Source: Phallus indusiatus (Eukaryota; Basidiomycota; Agaricomycetes; Phallales; Phallaceae). From it: a stretch of DNA of 64,000 nt. The notes beneath the pieces are model-generated. The model was not told where the DNA came from. It saw only the letters and a list, made by a program, of their open reading frames with translations, and did not search any database. The translations under genes were made by a program, and so were the position numbers. The stretch covers positions 1,244,879-1,308,878 of the forward strand of contig JAQFWX010000010.1 of the NCBI GenBank assembly GCA_027605045.1, in the 5' to 3' direction. Shown here piece by piece: positions 22,947 to 35,264 of the stretch (positions are counted from its first letter, which is position 1; each line of letters starts with the position of its first letter).

Positions 22947-24458
22947 TTAATTAGAATTCCACTCTCCAAACAACATGCTGATGCTTTCACCGTTGTGAGT
23001 GCGACGAATACTTTCAGCGATGAGTGTGCTGATGTCTAAGATAACCATCTTGGATTTGAATACTTTGGAAGGATGTAAATGAGGCGAGCTTGGCGTTGAA
23101 TTCTGTGGCGAATTTGTAGTTGAGGTCGATAGTTCACCATTGGAGAAGGTACTATGTGAGAAGGCCTCAGAAACGTCAGATCCCAATCCATTCACGCCAC
23201 TGGCAAAAGGTACATCGCCATTCATGAGGTCCGAACAGAATAGATGTGGTCGTTGTGGGATTGAGTTAGTCACCTGGACAACGATGGGTAAAAACGGCAC
23301 TCAAAAGCCCAATGACAAGATACGTACGACTAGACGTTCGATTGGTAGCGAAGCCAGAGCGCCAAAATTGGCTTCAGCGAAAAGACCTAAATTGTTTTTA
23401 AAACCTTAATGCGTATCTTGAGTGTCAAATTTGGCTGATCAATCCTACCATGAGAGACTAAAACATAGACGGCAGCTGCTCCATTCTCTTTCAGAGACCG
23501 GGTAGCCAGCGTAACCGTGTTTCCAGTGTCGATCATGTCATCAATTAAAATGGCAATCTGACGTCAAATAAATAACAGTGGAGAGAAAATTCGACCAGAA
23601 TCGTTACTTTATCCTTTACATTTCCAACCAATAACTCCATTTGATCCGGAGCATCTGGAGATGCTTTTGAGCGCCGTTTTCGGTGGAACAGCGCGAAATC
23701 GACATGAAGTTTATCAGCAAGAGTGGTTGCTCTAATAACAGTAACGTTGGTGTTAATTGAGAGGTCGTTAAGACGAACTTACCTTTTGGCACCGCCTGCG
23801 TCAGGACTGACAATGATAGCTTTTTGCCAGCCGTCTATGTGTGTCTTGATATAACTCAACATGATCGGCTCAGAAAATAGATTATCAACGGGAATATCAA
23901 AGAATCCTTGTATTTGGCCAGCGTGAAGGTCCATTGTAATGACGTGGTCACAGCCTGCCACGACAAGCATATTCGCAACGAGTTTTGCTGTAATTGGAGC
24001 TCTGCTTTGGTCTTTCTTGTCTTGACGAGCATAAGGATAGCATGGAATAACAGCGGTTATTCTTCTAGCTGAGGCAGTCTTGCAGGCCGATATTATAATT
24101 AGAAGTTCCATAAGACTATCGTTGACGTCTCCGCATCCGGACTGGATGACGAAAACGTCGGAGTCACGGACGGATTCCGTGATTTTAACGTTGACTTCGC
24201 CATTTGAGAAGTTTCTGACAACTGTTGGGGTCAACGGCACGCCAAGTCTGTGAAACAATCAAGTCGAGAAAAAAACACAAAGTCAAGAATCCTATTCAGT
24301 GCATGACAAGAAAGCTAACGGTATATTGTGCCCACCGCTCAGCTACGGCTTGCGCAAGAGTAGGATGACTATTTCCTAAAAGCTCATGAGCACATAAAAG
24401 TTGTAAGTATGATATCTACCTCACCTGCTAATAATTTGATATTATTGCCATGCACCAT
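22947..24458 (-). CDS. PRS: Ribose-phosphate pyrophosphokinase (PRPP synthetase)
   Basis: Makes PRPP from ribose 5-phosphate and ATP for purine, pyrimidine, His and Trp synthesis, in the cytosol. Exon 1 starts [12 protein letters not shown] and exon 2 gives [13 protein letters not shown], which joins [20 protein letters not shown] after an intron. Further motifs are [34 protein letters not shown], the flexible loop and [30 protein letters not shown], and the PRPP-binding loop [17 protein letters not shown]. The C-terminus has [18 protein letters not shown]. Between VTNSIPQRP and [13 protein letters not shown] there is a Ser/Thr/Asn/Pro-rich insertion of about 50 residues absent from the compact bacterial enzyme. 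Some fungal Prs paralogues also carry insertions. At least five introns. Confidence 0.92.
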
Positions 24459-26002
24459 TTTCTTTGAGCCGGCGGTGACCTCGAAGGAAGTAAGCGCCTA
24501 TGGCAGGGAGTGACGATTCCGTAATCCCGCCAAATTGTCACGCCCTTCACAGTGACTCTTCAAAATATATGTGCAGGCCACATTGCCCTCTTGGTTCCTG
24601 AACTAACTTGGCGAATTGCAATGCTCATTACGACTTCGAGTCACTCGGTGCGATAGAACTGGCGGGACATGCATAACCGGTGCAGGAGACGGTCTAAACG
24701 CGAACTAAAATACCCGGTTGAATGCGAGGAACGAACTTGGGAATCTTGGCCAAGAAATCTTTCTAGGAGATGTAGATCCTAATAACTAATGGCAATGGAC
24801 GTTGTTGATCGGTGTAGCCTGTACGCTGCAATGGAGAGCAGCGCAACAATACGTCAACCTCGACAAAAGCGCTGCTGCTGTGTTTTCGCGAACAAGTCTC
24901 TCCTTTTTTGACAGATTTTTGTAATCCTCGTGCTGGGATGGTCCCTTTTCTGATCATACTTTCTTCGTGGTGGTATGTAATTCCGAATCGTCACTTCTAA
25001 TGTGCCCGTTCGCCTGGGAGTCCATCTTCATTAGCCCGCGTCCACTTGACTTACTTTCATTCATTCCACCTATTTCCATATTCTGGAAGCAGGATAACAA
25101 CAGCACAGAGGTCAATTGTTTTCCTCTGTATGCCAATTGCAAGGTCTTTGTCCGAGTCAAGGTAATTGTTTTACCTCTTCCCGATTGTGCCTTCCAACGC
25201 CCCACTCTCCATCGGCTCCATGACCATCCGATTTCGAAGAATGATCGGGATAATTCTTACTCATGTCATAGACACTTCGTACCAACAGGTTCTATCCCTA
25301 CGGTGCATTTAGTCCGCACCGGTTGCTGTGTATGTTTGGTCCGACCTGTACGTATCGGTAAAGCTTACACATACAGATCCGCTTCAGTCGACTTCCGGCA
25401 CAACGAGTGTTTCACAGCCCAGCATCATATCTCCAATCGAATCAGAGCCGTTTTCTATACCTCCCGAATATCGAAGATAATCAAGGAGCTTTTCTCGTTT
25501 GACTTGTTGTGATAACAAGCGAAACGTATTATCAGTCTCAACTTGGCGCTCTCCCGTTCCACTTAGAACATCGCTTTTTGTGGCGCTTCCCAGCATCAAG
25601 CCTTTAAGCAAAGTCGATCCTCCGTCATCGGCCGTGGTTGAGCATCTCTCAAGGCATTACTATGCTGTTGCTCAAAGATGCCAAGCCTTTCAACGATATT
25701 AATTAAAAACAGAAGACACCGAAGACACCGAACAATTAGATTACGATGCGACTATTGTGGCCCTTTCAAACATAGGCCTGTACTCGGATCTGCCCAATTG
25801 TTAGCCGGGTGCTGCTTCATAAAGCATTGAACATGGTACATATGCCGGGACTGCAGTTATACCGCACGGTCAAATCGGCCAATTATGCTTCTGCCGTTCG
25901 AGATCATCAAACCCTCAATGCTCGCTTTGTACCTTATGGGCCGCCGCGTATTATGGAGCAACATAGCCTCAGCGTTCATTTCTGTCGAGTCTGTGCCGCA
26001 GT
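24459..26002. other. Intergenic, possible weak coding signal on the minus strand
   Basis: About 1.5 kb. On the minus strand at 25611-25384 a frame with GTGERQVETDNTFRLLSQQV and REKLLDYLRYSGGIENGSDS looks more protein-like than chance, and another lies at 25205-24954. I could not connect them into a credible gene, so none is called. Confidence 0.35.
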
Positions 26003-26016
26003 ACATATATATATAC
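26003..26016 (+). promoter_or_regulatory. TATA-like run upstream of the DUF6593-like gene
   Basis: An alternating TATATATATA stretch about 110 bp before the ATG at 26126. It is a plausible core promoter, but an AT repeat could also be chance. Confidence 0.4.
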
Positions 26017-26125
26017 CCACAGGGGGGTCAACATTTTCTGGCTTGACATCTTTGACACTCGTTTCTTCAGCACGCTGAGAGTGAACTTCTCTCCCCATCT
26101 ATCCCTTCTTATAGTCTAATTACAA

Positions 26126-26945
26126 ATGCCACCTCCCGCCAAACCTCCACAGCCCTTAAAATTGACGTTCACGACAACGTCTCTTCGAAACGTGACGGTA
26201 GCCACGGATAATGATGAATACTACTACGAGATTGTCAGTCGTTTTTGGGAATCAAATACCACTAAAATCAATAGACTGGACTCAGAAAGTGGGAAGATGA
26301 TTCCCAAGGTGGAATTACTGAAAGACGAAGATAGTCGAGACGCTCCGTATACTGGATTGAAGTTTATAGATCCCGAAAAACCTGACACGGCACCTATCTC
26401 GCCGGATTCATTTTTGGGACTGGGGGATAATGCATCTAAAAATTCGTATGCTTTTAGCGCACTTTATTATAATTAAACAGAATAAGTTACACTAATTCTT
26501 TTACTTCAGTTTAGGAAAATTCACAAGCCAGGAAGGAACTCGGTACCGATGGCAAGAATCTAATGGTACGATAGAGGTAAGGTGTTTTCTCAAGATCCCT
26601 TTCCAAAGAAGCTCATGCATGAAAACATCATTAAGTTGGTTTTAATTGATGATCCGGATAAAGCACCAGCCGTAGTACGTCGATTACTACATTTATTGTT
26701 GATTTGTCTCAACTGTTTCTAAATTCACTTCTTGTAGAAATACTATAGACACCACCGGCATTTGGGGGTCCTCCGGATGTCAGCCAGACCCTATATAGAA
26801 GTAAATCAAGAACTTGGTCCATCAATGGATCAACTGATAGGTATGCATATTCGATTAAGCGCAGGTTTCGATGTTCTTTGAGGGGCTGATTTCGATTTTT
26901 TTTTCAGTGAGCTTTTTATTGGCGGAGGGGAAGAGACGTCGCTGA
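26126..26945 (+). CDS. DUF6593-like basidiomycete protein
   Basis: A small cytosolic-type protein of a family expanded in mushrooms, with no known function. Five exons are inferred: 26126-26445, 26510-26576, 26636-26674, 26738-26840 and 26908-26945. The N-terminal part has LKLTFTTTSLRNVTVATDND followed by YYEIVSRFWESNTTKI. Later come GTRYRWQESNGTIE, LVLIDDPDKAPAV, YYRHHRHLGVLRMSARPYIE and the ending IVSFLLAEGKRRR, which matches the family pattern of a basic tail after a hydrophobic strand. Intron 2 uses an AAG acceptor. About 185-190 residues. The family call is from memory of the pattern. Confidence 0.7.
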
Positions 26946-28917
26946 TTTCGCATCGGGATGTTATATGTTATATTATTCATCTACATAGAAAGCAAGGACT
27001 AAATTTATAGTACCCACATCATTTCATAATACATATATATATATTCTTAATGCTCTTCATGCAGAAGTCTGTTACATATGCAGTAGTCGGTCGATGCTGA
27101 GGCCTGAGGGCATCCTCATCTATCAAACATGTCGACATTTGGTACTAGACAATATATAGAAACGGAGTTTAGATATGGGTACGTGCAGCTAATATATCAA
27201 TTTGTTCGATAATTGTTATTTCAAATTTCCATATAAAGTTCCTTGCTGCTCATTTGTGCGAATTGCCGTGGGGAAAAACGAGAAACAAAGTTTTTATGCT
27301 TGCTCGAAGAAATCTGAGAATAGTGAAATCCATCAAGAGCCAAAACACCTCCGATGATCTAAAATCTGGTTGTCAATTCGATCTCCGGCTTTTAACTGAA
27401 AAGGACATAAAATCAACCGAGCTATTATTTGTGACTGAGCATATGCTGCTGCAAACCAGGAATTCAGATAGCGCACGGGGCAGTTCCGTTCTTCCAGAGG
27501 TGCGATTGTAAGACCAGTTGAGGTAGGAGAAGGTATCGGAATTTTCCTAATTGCTCAGCTAACTAGAGTAAAAGAAGAACAAAGTCAATGACAGTTAAAA
27601 TGCACCATACTATGACAGATCGAGAAATAAATACGAGACTGGTGTTCGTGCGTATCAAGGTTGGGCGCGTCTCTGAGAGATCGCAGTGGCAATGTTTACG
27701 AAAAGTCTGTATCTTTTTTCACACAAATTCAACCTTGATTTAAATTTAAATTAAACTTGCAAATGAAGTAGTTATAACTTGCCAAGCGAAGAAAGAAGAC
27801 CGTGGCCATCCGTTGTGTCATCAACAACAGAACGATCTGCTATTCGAAGAAAAGCCAATTTAATAGTGCAAGATATCACTGTAATTTAGTCCAAATCGAC
27901 GGATAGGGGTGAAAATTCGCGAAGCATACTCACGAGATCATTTAAACCGCTTTAAGAGTACATCTGGTTGTCGGGTAATAGTTATTGTCGTCGAACACTG
28001 GGCAATTTTGTTGACAGGTTCCGCTGGGCTTGGGTATCGGGCGACAAAGGGGGAAAGAAGCACTCTTGCTTTGATGTCTCGACTAATTACCACCGAGATT
28101 TCCGCGAGTCAGCGAGAACATCATAACAGGAGGAAACGTTACTTTACACCGGAAATGAACAAAGGAAGAACTTCTCTCAAAACTATTTCCCGCTTTCACA
28201 GACCAGAGTCACTGGTTGTATAGTGACGTTTATTTCGGCCCTTTCCGAAGCACTAGAGAGAGAAAACAAGAAAAAGATCAGCTGATCTCTGTTTCCTGTA
28301 ATGGCTAGAGTATAGTTGACTTCGAAACAGAGCTTTTTTAGAAGATATGAGGAGACGCACCTTCTCAGACGACCCAAGATAGGTAATATCGATATAAATA
28401 ACAGTTACTAAGCCATTTTATTACTAACTTGATTGATGTGAGGATCCAAGAGGCCTTGCAAGATACGATATTATACCGAACAGAGACTGAGCGAGTTTGT
28501 AATCCATTTAGACTGGAAAACCAATTTACAGACGACAGATGTTCTTTCCTCGAGAAAAGAAATTATGGAGAAAATCGGGTGGCAATTATAATTTTCGTTC
28601 AAGGTTCTGAGGGGTCGGAGCCGTAGGATTAAAAAATGAAATTGTTGGTCTACGATTTGCCAGAAAGCTTGAAGACGAACCGGGCACGAAAACAGCTGAA
28701 ACGCTTTTTGTCATCATTTACGGAATCGAGTTTTCTTTCTAGGTTTTGTGCATTTTGAGAGAATATATTTCCACGTGCCTTTCCGAAACAGTTGTCATAT
28801 GACTTTCAGAGAGAAAAAATAGAGAATTTTGGCCGTGCGACCTTCGTTAAACCTTGGTTGCGTCGGATGCGAGCCTCCAGGCCGAGAAGCAGCGGTCCGC
28901 CAAATAACGCTTAGGTA
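26946..28917. other. Gene-poor region
   Basis: About 2 kb with low GC and only short open frames. The frame at 27254-27511 (MCELPWGKTRNKVF...) shows no domain that I recognise. AT-rich microsatellite-like runs occur near 27030 and 27740. Confidence 0.45.
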
Positions 28918-29999
28918 ATGCGATATTTCATTCTTCTACCATTTGCCTTTTTACTCCCTTTGGCCGTGTTCTCGTCGTCTGGCGACAGATCTCCTGAATT
29001 TATATCTTGTGTAGACCAATGTGAGCAAGATAAATGCAAAATATCTGCGGACCCAATTATGCTACCGCTGGCCCTTCGGCTCACACGATGGACATGCGCA
29101 GACGACTGCAAATATAGCTGCATGCACAGCATCACAGACCAGGCTATCTTATCTCATGAAAAAATACACCAATACTATGGGAAATGGCCTTTCTGGCGAC
29201 TTGCAGGCATGCAGGAGCCTGCTTCTGTGCTTTTCTCGATCCTCAATCTCATGGGACACCTCCAAGGCTTCAACAGGGCTTCTCGTGTCATTCCAAAATC
29301 TCATCCTATGCGACCTTACTATTTGGGCTGGGGAATTGTCAATATCAATGCATGGATATGGTCGGCTGTTTTCCACACTCGAGGTAAACAAATCGTCTCT
29401 TAGTCTTTCGAGTTATTCTGTGGTTCATATGAGGTTTTATTATCTTTTTGCTAGATCTGTCCATCACCGAAAAATTAGATTACTTTTCCGCCGGTTTGGC
29501 TATACTTTACTCCTTATATTATATAGTCATTCGTTTGTTCCATCTATACCCAGCATCGAACTCACTGTCCCGCTCTGTTAAGTCTACAAAATCTCAAAAA
29601 CGCTTTCTCTGGACAACATTTTGCATCACGATCTACATTATACATGTTCTGTACCTCAGTCTCTCCCCACGTTTCGACTACTCGTATAACATGGCTGCTA
29701 ATCTCGTCCTTGGAATTGTACACAACCTATTATGGATCACCTACACCGGACCATTTTGGACCCGTCCGTTTCCTTACAGACCGCGAGGTTACAAACCCAA
29801 ATTTGCATACAAGGCAGGACTATTTGCCATTCTTACTACTGCTGCCACAGCGCTAGAGCTTTTCGACTTTCCTCCTTGGAGTCGGATAATTGATGCTCAT
29901 GCTCTGTGGCACCTGTCGACATCGCCTATTGTTTTGTTCTGGTGGTCTTTTTTAATCAATGATGCCCTCGACGAGGGATGGCGATTAGAAAAGCTTTGA
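28918..29999 (+). CDS. PER1: PER1/PGAP3-type GPI-anchor remodelling phospholipase
   Basis: An ER multi-pass protein that removes the sn-2 acyl chain of GPI anchors during lipid remodelling; a member of the CREST hydrolase superfamily. Two exons, 28918-29383 and 29455-29999, are joined in frame. There is an N-terminal signal peptide (MRYFILLPFAFLLPLAVFSS), then a Cys-rich luminal part with CVDQCEQDKC and WTCADDCKYSCMH. Next come HQYYGKWPFWRLAGMQEPAS, NINAWIWSAVFHTRD with the conserved His and Asp, LDYFSAGLAILYSL, and DAHALWHLSTSP with the C-terminal conserved Asp/His pair. About 336 residues, normal length, ending WRLEKL. Confidence 0.92.
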
Positions 30000-30422
30000 T
30001 TCTTAATTATCGTCCATTATTATAGTATATCCATGTTGTATTTAATTTAGCTAAAATCGGAAATTTGGGCAATTTGGATTCCATGCTAGTAGCTGTCCAA
30101 GACGTCCGGGTCTCGACTTCAAACTCCGCATTGTTTCAATGTTGAACTCTGAACTTTGGACTGGTTAATTATTCCTGCCATTCAAGGATTTAAATGAGCT
30201 CTCTGGTTCATAAAAAAATAATCTGAATTACTTCATCAAATCTGCTGGAACCTTTCACTCTTGGTACGAAACGACTCCAGGTTGTATTATTTCCAAGTCT
30301 CAGTCAAGGCTTATTCAATTAGCAAGTTGCTATTTTATTACCTCACCTTACAAACCAAATTTTGATCGATTGATTCATCACACAGGTCTTTTTAACGCGT
30401 GTTTTACTCATAATTCAAGTCG
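30000..30422. other. Intergenic (HDAC promoter)
   Basis: About 420 bp of AT-rich sequence between PER1 and the HDAC start. No motif that I can name with confidence. Confidence 0.4.
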
Positions 30423-32458
30423 ATGGTTCGAGGACCTCGAAGCGTTACATTTTCTTCGAAACCGCATTTCTTGGACTCAGAAAGCTCCGGAATTGCGCAA
30501 CCTATCTCGGAACACGCTAATGTGGTTTTTTTTTCTTTTCTTTGTCTTACTCAAATACTAATTCTGGATTTTTTAATCCGATGAAAGCCACACTCCCGAC
30601 CAGTGGTTTCATATTATTTTCCCAAAAATGGTGGGGAATACCATTATGGCGTACGTTAGGGGTCTCTGGTTTCCCCCCAGTAAACGTCGTTTTGACACAT
30701 CTCGTATAGGAACTTCATCCTATGAAGCCTCACCGACTTACATTGACCAATGCATTAGTGCTTGGTTATGGTCTTCATAAACACATTGATTACTTTTATA
30801 GTCCTCGTGCTGCCACAGGGGAAGAGTTGATTGGATATCACGATGCAGATTACATTGAATTCCTCTCCAGGTACGTAAATCAAATTGTCCTCACACTCAT
30901 AATTTTCATTCTTTATGTGTTTTTGTTTGTTTGTTTGTCTTTAGAGTCGCACCAGGAAATGAAGAGGAGCTAAGAGATCTCGTCGAGCAGTTCAATTGTG
31001 TTGAGGACTGTCCTATATTTGCGGAGATGTACGACTTTTGTCGACAGTATGCTGGAGCTTCTCTGGCCGGAGCGAGAAAACTTGCTCAAGGCAATACTGA
31101 CATCGCCATAAATTGGTCTGGTGGGCTACATCATGCCAAACGCGGCGAAGCAAGCGGTTTTTGTTATGTCAACGATATCGTTTTAGCCATATTAGAATTG
31201 CTGAGGTGATTGGAAAATTAACGGATTTTTCTATTATATGGTCATCTCGTTAAAATTAATGACGTTCTCTAGATATCATCCTCGGGTTCTTTATATCGAT
31301 ATAGACATTCACCACGGAGACGGCGTCGAACTCGCCTTCTGGCAATCAAATCGCGTCATGACCGTCTCATTTCACAAATACAACGGCGACTTTTTCCCAG
31401 GCACTGGAAGACTGAACGATAACGGTAACGGCATCGGTAAACATTTTTGTCTCAACATCCCCCTTGAAGACGGGATTGACGACCAGTCTTACCTTGATCT
31501 TTTTAAAACTATTATCAACGAGACGGTCCAAAAGTTCAGACCTACTTCTATCGTTTTACAGTGTGGCGCTGACTCATTGGGGTGCGATCGGCTAGGAGCG
31601 TTTAATTTGTCTATCGCTGCACATGGGGAATGCGTCAATTTCGTCAAAAAATTTAATTTGCCGTTGCTCATTCTTGGTGGAGGTGGATACACAATTCACA
31701 ACGTCAGTCGCTGCTGGACATACGAAACATCAATTCTCGTCGGAGCGACCATTCCTGACGAATTACCAATGACACCTTACGACTCATTCTTTTCACCGGA
31801 TTATAAACTGCACCCCAAAATTGTTACAAAAGTGGAGAATCAAAATACTCCTGCGTCGCTGCAGAAAATATCAGCTAGCGTTCTCGATAAACTGCGGTAT
31901 CTGCAGGGAGCTCCGAGTGTGCAAATGCAGGAGTTTCCGCCGAATTTGGCTACCTGGTTGGAAGAAGAAGAGCTGAATTGGGATGAGTTGGATGAAGAAG
32001 AGCTAGGGACTGGTGGGAGCGGTGAAAGACGGTCGGATCCTCATGATGCGCGAAATGAATATTTTGATTCTGAAGATGATGTCGAGAAGGATGACGAAGA
32101 GTTTACAACCCCGACTAAGAAAGCTACTGCTACTACTTCGGGTCGTGCTGGAAGACGGAGGGGAGGTGGAGCAGGAGGTGCGGGGACAGGTGATGGTGGT
32201 GGCTCAAGCTCAAGGCGCAAAAGGACAAATCAAGCTACGTCGAGTAGAAATTCTGCGACAGCGCAAAAGCAAGCTGTTATTGATGTTGATAAAGAAGACG
32301 TGAATGAAGAGCCGGTGAAGACTGAAACGGGGAGGAAGCGTGGTAGAGGTCGACCGGGGCGCCCGAGAGGCTCTCGTTCTGGGCGAGGCAGAGGTCGGGG
32401 TGGAGGGGACGATAAGGGTGATGGGGATGATGATATTGAAGTAGAGGGTGTAACATAA
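30423..32458 (+). CDS. Class I histone deacetylase (Hos2/HDAC3-like) with a basic C-terminal tail
   Basis: A zinc-dependent lysine deacetylase acting on histones in nuclear co-repressor complexes. Exons inferred: 30423-30524, 30588-30650, 30710-30870, 30945-31205 and 31273-32458. The second and third exons give [16 protein letters not shown] and [14 protein letters not shown]. Catalytic motifs are [19 protein letters not shown] (the two active histidines), [14 protein letters not shown] (zinc ligands Asp and His), [13 protein letters not shown] (second zinc Asp) and [17 protein letters not shown] (Tyr). HPMKPHR and the tail of the domain look closest to the Hos2/HDAC3 branch. The last 150 residues are acidic, then Gly/Arg/Lys-rich with [12 protein letters not shown], an AT-hook-like run. 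Exon 1 is uncertain, since it rests only on frame. Confidence 0.92.
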
Positions 32459-32698
32459 TAAACAGTGTTTAAATGAAGCAAAGTGTATTAGAGTATTTAG
32501 ACATGCTGTGCGGTATCACCTAACAAATCCATGAGGCACGAGTCCCAATCGGTTTACATGATCAATGATTCATGAATTCGCTGATGACCTGGGTTTACCA
32601 CGTTAATAATATACATATGAGATTGCAAGCATTCTGTAGTACAAATGGAAGGTGATTTGATTATGTATCGTCAGTCATATGATATATCCCGGAAATCG

Positions 32699-33865
32699 TC
32701 AATCCGAGTCGGAGCCAGCGTCCTTGCCGTCACGAAGTCTGTTCTCGACTTTCTCTTTCTTTTCCTGTAACGCTTTGATTCTTTCATCCTTCGTAGCGTC
32801 GTATGCTACTGTAGCTTGGTTGAAACTGGGTTTGAAAGTTTCAGAGAAAATTCGTAAATTAGTTTTAGGGGGTTGGAGATATGCTTACGGATTTTCCGGA
32901 CTCTTCTGGAATTGTTTGTATAACAACTCCTGTTATGGTTAGAAAAAAACGAAGAGTTGAGTGGGCTATTTGCGTTGGTTTACTATATGTAACCATGATC
33001 GTACCTTATATTGCTGCAAACGAAGGCCAGGGTGCTACAAAGGATCGTTACAAAGGATCGTTGAGATAAAGGAAATGAACGAGAAGATTACTAACCTCTC
33101 GTCTAACATTGGGAAGTTCCTGTTCTTGATATGCTTCAAAAGCTGCCTGAATGTAGAAATGAGAAAACACGGCTATGCATCTCTTTTGTAAACATCACCT
33201 TGAAACGTCGCTGTAAAGAGGTATGAGCTCAGAGGATAATCTCAAGGGCATACAAATGGCACATACCTCAGGGTGACGTTCAATGCCCGCAGCCTGTTGT
33301 CCCACACTAGCCTTGTCCGTTTTAGCATTGACAATAGTCAACAATTCAAGCGCATCGTCAATGCCCGTAGCTTGGAAACTCTCGATCTTCTCTTCCGGTA
33401 GTGCTTTCGGCGAAGTTTCTTTCTCTTTGTCGGCGATGTTGCTTAATCCTCCGCCAGCAGCGATGGCACCAGGTCCGGCAGGTTTAACCGCTTGTGCGGT
33501 AGTAGTCTTCTTTTGACCAGCTTTAGGAGCGATTTTAACCTTGGCAGGAAGCGACTGTTCTTCTTCAGCTAATAGTCGAGCATTCTCGGCTTTACGAGCT
33601 GCATCTGCTTTACGCTTTTCTTCCTTTGCATCCTTAGCTTTGCTGCCTTTAGCACCATCTTCCCATGCTATCGATTCCTTTCGTTCCTTGAGATGAAGAA
33701 CAAAGAAAGGAAGAGGCAATGAGATTTCGATCAACATCAAACAATGCAGCATGATATGGTAGCAAATACCTTTTCTGCAGCAACAGCTTCTTTCTTTTTA
33801 GCTTCGTTTTCGGCTTTTTTCGCTTTTCCAGCCTCCTTTTTCGCGTTTACACCTTTGGGTGGCAT
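32699..33865 (-). CDS. CCDC124-like (Oxs1) ribosome-associated coiled-coil protein
   Basis: CCDC124 proteins are small basic factors reported to bind vacant or hibernating ribosomes. The start reads MPPKGVNAKKEAGKA and continues with Lys/Ala/Glu coiled coil (KKEAVAAEK, then KESIAWEDGAKGSKAKDAKE). Next is a low-complexity linker, then FQATGIDDALELL and AAGIERHPE. Further exons give FKAAFEAYQEQELP, KSPENPFNQATVAYDATKDE and the end DAGSDSD. The RHPE...FKAAFEAY...SPENPFNQ series is the C-terminal CCDC124 domain. At least three introns. The start at 33865 is the first ATG of the Lys-rich exon. It is divergent from the DUF6699-like gene 334 bp away. Confidence 0.8.
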
Positions 33866-34198
33866 AATAAGATTATCGAGTCAATTTACGAAACGAGGCA
33901 AGATGAGACGTAGTGGCTGCCACAGCGTTCGGCAAGCTTCCCGAAAAGAGTATTACATAACGAGAACTGTGGACACCTGTGGGTGCGCCTCATGTGAAGA
34001 TCACATACCCCTTGTCTGCTCTAAATGGCACATTGCACTGTTCTGTGACTTCCGTTGTTTCTTTTTTTCTTCCGTTTCTTGTATTTTGGATTGTTGAGAA
34101 GTAATGGATATGATCGGAGGAAAGTGGGTTATTGGGGAGGATTGTATGTATCGATTTCGAGATTATCGCACCATTAAGCGAATAATGACTGATATTAC

Positions 34199-35108
34199 AT
34201 GGATTTAGATGGTCCCGTGCTATCAAGAACAGACTTGTATCTTCTCCAGCAAGAATTGGAGCTCCACCCTGTTCTGAGGTAACGAGCCTTGCTTCTACGT
34301 GGGATACGAAGAGTTTTGCAGATCATATTGCATAGGGGAGAAGATCCAAACTTTCAGTTCAATGTCGCCACGGGCGAGGCGAAATATGTGAATCAACAAC
34401 ACGAGGAACCATTCGATAAAGTCCGTCTTGCGTCTTCTTTCGGTATACACTGTTCTGAAATACTTTTTTCAATTCTTGCCAGAAAGATGAACCTGCAACG
34501 ATACCCCGCTCTACCGAACTGATAATTATCACAACATCCTCGCCCTGGTGTATCACGGTCTTCAACGAAAGTGGTGTCACACTCGAGAATGTTCTAGGTT
34601 GCATATTCGAAGAGTACGTCGAATTCTTTACTTTAGTTCCTCCATGTCGCTAAGTCATGAATAGACATATGAAACGACTAACTGATGCTGAGTATGACTA
34701 AACAACGATACTAGAACCCTGTGCCTTCAATCTAATATTGACTTATCAGATTAGCTAGAATTCCTCCACATGTGCAAACTCAAATACGACGTACAGCATC
34801 TCTTTATAGACCTCCAGGGGCAGGACCATGGGGTCAGCAAGCGGAAGGCCCATTAAAGCGATCAGGTGTGCCTAGTATTTTCTTATTCTCTCATTTTATA
34901 TATTGAGTTCCTCACCTTGGGTGGCTTGTTGCTTATCAGATTACTTGCGAAACGTTATGTACGAGTTTACTCAAATTTGCTTGTATTTTCGAAAACTGAC
35001 CGCAATGCGTCTAGTTACTTTGAAAGATTAATGAAGGAAGATACCTATGCTAGAAATCGTTTGGGATTTACTGCACCAAATGTTTTCGTGATGCGGTTGA
35101 CGATTTAA
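34199..35108 (+). CDS. DUF6699-like fungal protein
   Basis: The function is unknown; the family is common in Agaricomycetes. Exon 1 reads MDLDGPVLSRTDLYLLQQEL and exon 2 reads RGEDPNFQFNVATGEAKYVN, ending KVRLASSF. The next exons give DEPATIPRSTELIIITTSSP, WCITVFNESGVTLENVL, EEHMKRLTDAEY, LARIPPHVQTQIRRTASLYR and finally SYFERLMKEDTYARNRLGFT ending VFVMRLTI. The order (acidic N-term, beta-rich WxIxV...VTLxDVL core, then a conserved YLR-like helix and a final FxG strand) resembles the DUF6699 domain. At least five introns with in-frame junctions. About 200 residues. Confidence 0.65.
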
Positions 35109-35264
35109 TTTTAGTTACTGATACCATTCACTGTAGCCAGTGATATTAAGAGATGAGTATGTATAGTCTGCGGACTAAAGAATTAAACTGTATGGAATTA
35201 CGTGAATATAAATTAGAAGTCTGGTACTATCAAGACACTAATGACAGAAAAAGAAGAGGGTTCT

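Noticed and set aside
24967..25512. 181-residue plus-strand frame (MVVCNSESS...)
   Set aside because: Composition is not protein-like (many Cys, His, Arg scattered) and no domain was recognised. Probably chance.
26570..26640. An apparent 5-nt frameshift in the DUF6593-like gene after NGTIE
   Set aside because: A 59-bp GTAAGG...TTAAG intron removes the discrepancy and keeps phase, so no mutation is needed.
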